Source: Sphingomonas aerolata (GTDB taxonomy: Bacteria > Pseudomonadota > Alphaproteobacteria > Sphingomonadales > Sphingomonadaceae). Taken from it: a stretch of 64,000 bases of DNA. The notes beneath the pieces were generated by a model that had not been told where the DNA came from, made no database searches, and worked only from the letters and a program-made list of their open reading frames with translations. A program made the translations under genes and the position numbers. Location of the stretch: positions 62,001 through 126,000 of the forward strand of contig NZ_PZZN01000001.1 in assembly GCF_003046295.1 (NCBI RefSeq), read 5' to 3'. Shown in pieces: positions 59,742 through 64,000 of the stretch (the first letter of the stretch is position 1; each line of letters starts with the position of its first letter).

Positions 59742-61559
59742 TTACTTCACCCCGCCCAACCAGTCGTCGATCTTTTTCTCCAGCACCGGCATCGGCAGTG
59801 CGCCCGTATCGAGCACCTGGGCGTGGAAGGCGCGCGGATCGAACGCGGCACCCTGCGCCGCCTGCGCCTTGGCCTTCATCCTGAGAATCGTCAGCTGGCC
59901 GATCTTGTACGCCAGCGCCTGCCCGGGAATCGAGATGTAGCGCTCGACCTCGGCGGTCGCGTCGGTCCGCCCCATCGGCGAATTGGCAAGCATATAGGCG
60001 ATCGCCTGGTCGCGGCTCCACCCCTTGGCGTGGATCCCGGTATCGACGACCAGCCGCATCGCGCGCAGCATCTCGTCGTTCAGGCCACCCATCCGCTGAT
60101 AGGGATCGCTTTCGACGCCCAGTTCCTTCCACAAGGTCTCGGCATAGAGCGCCCAGCCCTCGACATAGGCGGTGTTGCCGCCGAACCGGATGAAGGCGGG
60201 CAGCGCGACATTCTCCTGCGCCAGGCTGATCTGGTAATGATGGCCCGGCACCGCCTCGTGCAGGTAGAGCGTCTCCATCCCCCACAGATACCGCGTCGGC
60301 AGGTCATAGGTGTTGTAGTAGAAGATCCCCGGCCGCGTGCCGTCGGGGGTTCCCTGCTGATACGACCCCGCCGCATCGGTCTTCGCGCGGAAATCGGGCA
60401 CTGCACGGATCTCGAGCGGGCTTTTGGGCACCAGCGAGAATTGCGTCGCGATCCGGGCGTTGACCCGCTTGCCGATCGCCTCATAGCCCTCGCGCACCGC
60501 CGCCGCCGACTTGGGCTGGAAGCGGGGATCGGTGCGCAGATAATCGAAGAACGCGGCCAGCGTGCCCTTGAACCCGACTGCAGCCTTCTGCGCCTCCATC
60601 GCCTGCGTGATCCGCGCGACCTCGGACAGGCCGAGCTGATGCACCGCCTCGGGCTCGAGCGGCAGCGTCGTGCTGTCCTCGATCCGCTGGGCATAAAGCG
60701 CGGCGCCGCCCGGCAGCGCCGACAGCCCGACCGTGTCGCGCGCCTTGGCGAGATATTCGTTGGCGAGGAAATCGCGCATCCGGACGTGCGCAGGATTGAT
60801 CACCTCACGCACCTGCCTGGCATAGGCCGCGGTCAGGCGCGTGCGGTCGGCCGCCGGGATCGACGCGGGGAACATCGTCACCGGCGCGTAGAAGGTCGAT
60901 TTCTCGACACCCTCGGCGATCAGATTGTCGAACTGGCCGATCATGTTTCGCACGACCAGCTTGGGCTGGGTCACGCCCTTCGCTATCCCCTCGCGGAACC
61001 GTGCGATCGCCCGGTCATAGACGGCGGCATAGCCCGCATTGCGCCGCAGGTTGTTCTCGTAATCCGCGACCGTCTTGAACGGCGCGCCGCCCTTGCCCGA
61101 CGCAAAATCGGGATAAAAGGTCTGGAACCCGCCGAAATGGCTGAGCGGCAGCAACCGGTCGATCGCGACCAGGTTCGGCGCGAACCCGCGCAGTGCGACC
61201 TCGCGGCCGTTGCGGAACACGTCATAGGCGATCTGGTCGACCCGCGTCAGCTTCGCCCGGTCGATCGCGGCGATCGCAGCCAGATCCTGCTCGACATTGC
61301 GCTTGTCCTGCGCGGTGCGCGCATCGGTCAGATATTCGCCGAAACGATCGGCATAGCGCATGTCGCCGCGGAAGATCGCCTGCAGCGGATCGTTCTTCAG
61401 ATCGCGCTCGTCGCTGGCATAGAAAAGCTGCTTGAGCTTCGCATCCTCGGGGCCGTCGCCGGCGATCGGTGCGGGCGGCGGCAGCGCCTGGCTCGCCACC
61501 GGCACCGCGCCGATGAAGGTGGTCGCCAGCAACATGGCGGCAAGGCAGGTCAGGCGCAT
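59742..61559 (-). CDS. exported DUF885 protein, putative metallopeptidase
   Basis: This is a 605-residue protein with a signal peptide (MRLTCLAAMLLATTFIGAVP, cleavage near ASQA). It belongs to the large helical DUF885 family. HEAVPGHHYQ near residue 440 matches the family's HExxxGH-like metal site, and ERYISIPGQALAYKIGQLTI is the conserved C-terminal part. Relatives are annotated as peptidases or carboxypeptidase-like; proteolysis is inferred from the motif only. It is convergent with astD (62 bp between the stops). Confidence 0.88.
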   Translation of the reverse strand: MRLTCLAAMLLATTFIGAVPVASQALPPPAPIAGDGPEDAKLKQLFYASDERDLKNDPLQAIFRGDMRYADRFGEYLTDARTAQDKRNVEQDLAAIAAIDRAKLTRVDQIAYDVFRNGREVALRGFAPNLVAIDRLLPLSHFGGFQTFYPDFASGKGGAPFKTVADYENNLRRNAGYAAVYDRAIARFREGIAKGVTQPKLVVRNMIGQFDNLIAEGVEKSTFYAPVTMFPASIPAADRTRLTAAYARQVREVINPAHVRMRDFLANEYLAKARDTVGLSALPGGAALYAQRIEDSTTLPLEPEAVHQLGLSEVARITQAMEAQKAAVGFKGTLAAFFDYLRTDPRFQPKSAAAVREGYEAIGKRVNARIATQFSLVPKSPLEIRAVPDFRAKTDAAGSYQQGTPDGTRPGIFYYNTYDLPTRYLWGMETLYLHEAVPGHHYQISLAQENVALPAFIRFGGNTAYVEGWALYAETLWKELGVESDPYQRMGGLNDEMLRAMRLVVDTGIHAKGWSRDQAIAYMLANSPMGRTDATAEVERYISIPGQALAYKIGQLTILRMKAKAQAAQGAAFDPRAFHAQVLDTGALPMPVLEKKIDDWLGGVK

Positions 61560-61757
61560 TATCGAAGTTCCCCATCGCGTCCGGGTTACCCGGTTCGTCG
61601 CGCCTTCCTATCGCGCGGATTCCGCCGCCACCAGCCCGTGACCGGGGCCTGCGAACGTTTCGGCGATGGCACCCGCGCCGCGTGGGAAAGCAGGACTAGC
61701 CCCGGGGCAAATAATGCTGGGCTCGCCAATCGCCCGTCCAGAGCCCATCTTCCTGAC

Positions 61758-62546
61758 ATGGTAAGCTTGCTAGACCCCGGTGCCCGCGGGCGCGTCATCC
61801 TCGTCGGGGCGGGGCCCGGCGATCCCGGACTGCTGACCGTGCGTGCGGTCGCCGCGCTCGAGATCGCCGACGTCGTCGTCCATGACGGGCTGATCGATCC
61901 GCGCGTGCTCGACATCGCGCCGCCTGCCGCCCAGCGCATCTCGGTCGCCAAGCAGCGCGCGCGCCACACGCTGCCGCAAGAGGCGATCAACGCGCTGATC
62001 ATCGCGCATGTGAAGACCGGCGCGATCGTCGTCCGGCTGAAGGGCGGCGATCCGTTCGTGTTCGGTCGCGGCGGCGAGGAGGTCGAGGCCGTGCATGCCG
62101 CGGGCCTGCCGGTCGAGGTGATCCCCGGGGTCTCCGCCGCGCTGGGTTGCGCGGCCGAGGCGATGCTCCCGCTCACTCACCGCGATCATTCGAGCGCGGT
62201 CAGCTTCGTCGCGGGCCAGTGCAAGGGTCTGACCGAACAGGACTGGTCGGGGCTCGCCGGCCAGGGCCGTACGCTCGTCATCTACATGGGGATCGCCACC
62301 GCGACCGATATCGCCGACAAGCTGATGGCCGATGGCGTGGCGCCCGACATGCCGGTTGCGGTGCTCGAGCGCGGCACGCTATCGGGCAGCCGTGCGATGC
62401 GGACCCTGCTCGCCGATCTCGGCCCGATGGTGCAGCGCGAGGCGGTCAAGAGCCCCGCGATAATCGTCGTCGGCGAGGTCGTCGAGCTCTCCGACGCGCA
62501 GGACAAGCTCGCCCGCTGGGCACGAATTGCAGAGGCCGCCGCATGA
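61758..62546 (+). CDS. cobA: uroporphyrinogen-III C-methyltransferase
   Basis: SUMT (262 aa) methylates uroporphyrinogen III at C2 and C7 to precorrin-2, on the way to sirohaem for sulfite/nitrite reductase. Motifs: VGAGPGDPGLLTVRAVAAL, DGLIDPRVL, RLKGGDPFVFGRGGEE, VIPGVSAALG and VAGQCKGL. The ATG at 61758 is the right family start. It has no CysG dehydrogenase domain, so precorrin-2 oxidation must come from another gene. Its stop overlaps the next start (ATGA), giving the cobA-DUF2849-cysI order. Confidence 0.93.
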   Translation: MVSLLDPGARGRVILVGAGPGDPGLLTVRAVAALEIADVVVHDGLIDPRVLDIAPPAAQRISVAKQRARHTLPQEAINALIIAHVKTGAIVVRLKGGDPFVFGRGGEEVEAVHAAGLPVEVIPGVSAALGCAAEAMLPLTHRDHSSAVSFVAGQCKGLTEQDWSGLAGQGRTLVIYMGIATATDIADKLMADGVAPDMPVAVLERGTLSGSRAMRTLLADLGPMVQREAVKSPAIIVVGEVVELSDAQDKLARWARIAEAAA

Positions 62547-62839
62547 AGCTCCTGACTGGAAACGACCTTCCCACCGGCGACGTGATCTGGTGGACCGGCG
62601 ACGGCTGGTCGCGCCATATCGAGGATGCGGCCGATGTCGGCGTCGCGGGTGAATCGATCCTCCGGGCAGAGGAAGGCGCACGCCGCGTCAACGTCCCTTA
62701 TCTGATCGAGGCGACCGCGACCGCAGACGGCCCCCGCCCTGCGCACATCAAGGATCGCATTCGCGCCTTGGGTCCGACTATGCGGCCCGACCTTACGCTC
62801 AAGCCGGCCGATCCGGCTGCGGGGAGTTGGGTTATATGA
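62543..62839 (+). CDS. DUF2849 protein
   Basis: This 98-residue protein starts in the cobA stop (ATGA). MKLLTGNDLPTGDVIWWTGDGWSRH and LRAEEGARRVNVPYLIEATA match the DUF2849 family that sits between cobA and the sulfite-reductase gene in alphaproteobacteria. Its function is not known to me; the fixed position suggests a small accessory role in sulfite reduction or sirohaem handling. Confidence 0.88.
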   Translation: MKLLTGNDLPTGDVIWWTGDGWSRHIEDAADVGVAGESILRAEEGARRVNVPYLIEATATADGPRPAHIKDRIRALGPTMRPDLTLKPADPAAGSWVI

Positions 62840-62846
62840 TTCACGC

Positions 62847-63050
62847 GATGGCGCGAAGGCGCGACGAGAGCAGTGAGAAGATGGTTCGCGCGGAGGCGCG
62901 GAGGCGCGGAGGTGTCTCCCCTGCCGCGCAGCGGCCCTCACACTCGCTGACTGAGGCAGATTTGCTGCCCGCTGGCGCGGGAGTTCCTTCCTCGTCTTTC
63001 TCCTCCGCGCCTCCGCGCCTCCGCGTGAACCCAATCTTCTTCGCGCCATC
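62847..63050. repeat. large inverted repeat between DUF2849 and cysI
   Basis: Outer arms GATGGCGCGAAG (62847-62858) and CTTCGCGCCATC (63039-63050) enclose inner arms of about 30 bases at 62883-62912 and 63002-63031 (GGTTCGCGCGGAGGCGCGGA ... and its inverse, one mismatch). Within the inner arms GGAGGCGC is repeated head-to-tail. A fragment of the CTTCGGCTTCGCTCAG-type repeat follows at about 63058-63090. The spacer holds no gene. Confidence 0.8.
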
Positions 63051-63112
63051 GCGCCCCTTCGGCTTCGCTCAGGACAGGCTCCGCGTGAACCAAATTCTAC
63101 CGGGAACCCCCC

Positions 63113-64000
63113 ATGTATAAGTACGACGAATACGACCAGGCCATCGTCGACCAGCGCGTCGACGAGTTCCGCGATCAGGTCCGCCGCCGCCTGTCGGGCG
63201 AGTTGACTGAGGACCAGTTCAAGCCGCTGCGCCTGATGAACGGCCTGTATCTCCAGCTGCATGCCTACATGCTGCGGGTCGCTGTGCCCTATGGCACGCT
63301 CGACGGCCGGCAGATGCGGATGCTCGGCCACATCGCGCGCAAATATGATCGCGGCTACGGCCATTTCACGACGCGGCAGAACATCCAGTTCAACTGGATC
63401 CAGCTCGACCAGACCCCGGACATCCTCCAGGAGCTGTCGACGGTCGAGATGCATGCCATCCAGACGTCGGGCAACTGCATCCGCAACATCAGCTCCGACC
63501 AGTTCGCCGGCGCCGCCGCGGACGAGGTCGCTGATCCGCGCCCCTGGGCCGAGCTGATCCGTCAGTGGTCGACGTTCCACCCCGAATTCACCTACCTCCC
63601 GCGCAAGTTCAAGATCTGCGTGATCGCGGCGGACGAGGATCGCGCGGCGATGCGGCTGCACGACATCGGCATCGGTCTGCACGTCCGCGACGGTGAACTC
63701 GGCGCGAAGATCTATGTCGGTGGCGGCATGGGCCGCACGCCGATGATCAGCCACGAGATCCGCGATTTCGTCCCCGCCGACGACCTGATGAGCTATCTCG
63801 AGGCGTGCCTGCGCGTCTATAATCGCTACGGCCGCCGCGACAATATCTACAAGGCGCGGATCAAGATCCTGCTGCACGAGATCGGCCCCGACGAATATCG
63901 TCGCCAGGTCGAGGAGGAATTCGCTGCGGTGAAGGGCCTTGGCTTCGATCCGCCGCGCGCCGAACTCGAGCGGATCACGAGCCATTTCGGCGCGCCCGCA
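63113..64000 (+). CDS. cysI: nitrite/sulfite reductase hemoprotein, cut by the window end
   Basis: The first 296 codons are in the window without a stop. MYKYDEYDQAIVDQRVDEFR, LRLMNGLYLQLHAYMLRVAV, HIARKYDRGYGHFTTRQNIQ, TSGNCIRNISSDQFAG (sirohaem-contact Arg) and YVGGGMGRTPMISHEIRDFV are all characteristic of the sirohaem nitrite/sulfite reductase fold. The Fe4S4-binding cysteines lie beyond 64000. With cobA and DUF2849 upstream, it should reduce sulfite to sulfide. The start (CATG at 63113) has only a weak ribosome-binding site and directly follows the repeat. Confidence 0.93.
   Translation, partial: MYKYDEYDQAIVDQRVDEFRDQVRRRLSGELTEDQFKPLRLMNGLYLQLHAYMLRVAVPYGTLDGRQMRMLGHIARKYDRGYGHFTTRQNIQFNWIQLDQTPDILQELSTVEMHAIQTSGNCIRNISSDQFAGAAADEVADPRPWAELIRQWSTFHPEFTYLPRKFKICVIAADEDRAAMRLHDIGIGLHVRDGELGAKIYVGGGMGRTPMISHEIRDFVPADDLMSYLEACLRVYNRYGRRDNIYKARIKILLHEIGPDEYRRQVEEEFAAVKGLGFDPPRAELERITSHFGAPA

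Noticed and set aside
62282..63985. 567-codon minus-strand frame opposite cobA, DUF2849 and cysI
   Set aside because: Its middle is translated repeat sequence (CPERSRR, GGAEARRR strings) and the rest is the shadow of the sirohaem/sulfite genes.

Overview
The window is a GC-rich, gene-dense chromosomal segment from an alphaproteobacterium, almost certainly a Sphingomonas or close sphingomonad. The best evidence is a serine palmitoyltransferase gene next to ACP, 3-ketoceramide-reductase-like and ceramide-synthase-like genes. A pcm-tolC-popZ-valS gene order, a Mg-type HemB, a LOV histidine kinase and a perfect CtrA-type site (TTAA-N7-TTAAC) agree with this. There is no insertion sequence, prophage, CRISPR array or rRNA operon. 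Four tRNAs are present: two tandem Arg(ACG), one Cys(GCA) and one Ser(CGA).

Layout. 1-5.6 kb: tandem tRNA-Arg, a small lipoprotein, a head-to-tail overlapping run (hemB, GNAT, fused membrane/spermidine-synthase-like protein) and a divergent diacylglycerol-kinase-like gene. 5.6-16.1 kb, minus strand: MATE exporter, valS, LOV histidine kinase, PopZ-like protein, TolC, L-isoaspartate methyltransferase and an AraC regulator. 16.2-20.6 kb: tRNA-Cys, a secreted GH5 glycosidase, a GT4 glycosyltransferase with a translationally coupled 47-residue CxxC protein, tRNA-Ser and HspQ. 20.6-26.3 kb: rplU-rpmA, a GNAT, a divergent metal-dependent-hydrolase/TetR pair, obg and proB.

26.3-34.5 kb is the most characteristic block, all on the plus strand: cerR-like epimerase, ACP, spt, a CHASE3-type hybrid kinase, lptF, lptG and a bcerS-like acyltransferase. 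It combines the core ceramide-making enzymes with the inner-membrane permease of lipid export, which fits an organism whose outer leaflet carries glycosphingolipids. 34.5-38.8 kb, minus strand, is a signalling island: an EAL phosphodiesterase, a TPR-sensor kinase with a decayed receiver and a stand-alone receiver. Beyond it lies a 0.7-kb non-coding-looking stretch with the CtrA-type site, two structured inverted repeats and a 17-codon ORF.

39.5-46 kb: tamB and tamA, outer-membrane assembly. 46-50 kb: prepilin peptidase with a small secreted protein, GNAT, SH3-domain protein, 2-hydroxyacid dehydrogenase and a glycine-zipper lipoprotein. 50-56.8 kb: LysE exporter, nitronate-monooxygenase-like flavoprotein, GT4, GH130, SDR and an alpha/beta hydrolase. 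56.8-64 kb: selO, astD, a DUF885 peptidase-like protein, and the siroheme/sulfite-reduction start cobA-DUF2849-cysI, which runs off the window.

The window also holds seven palindromic repeat elements of several families. Six lie between genes. One lies inside the valS reading frame, where it is translated as about 35 extra residues between the catalytic core motifs.
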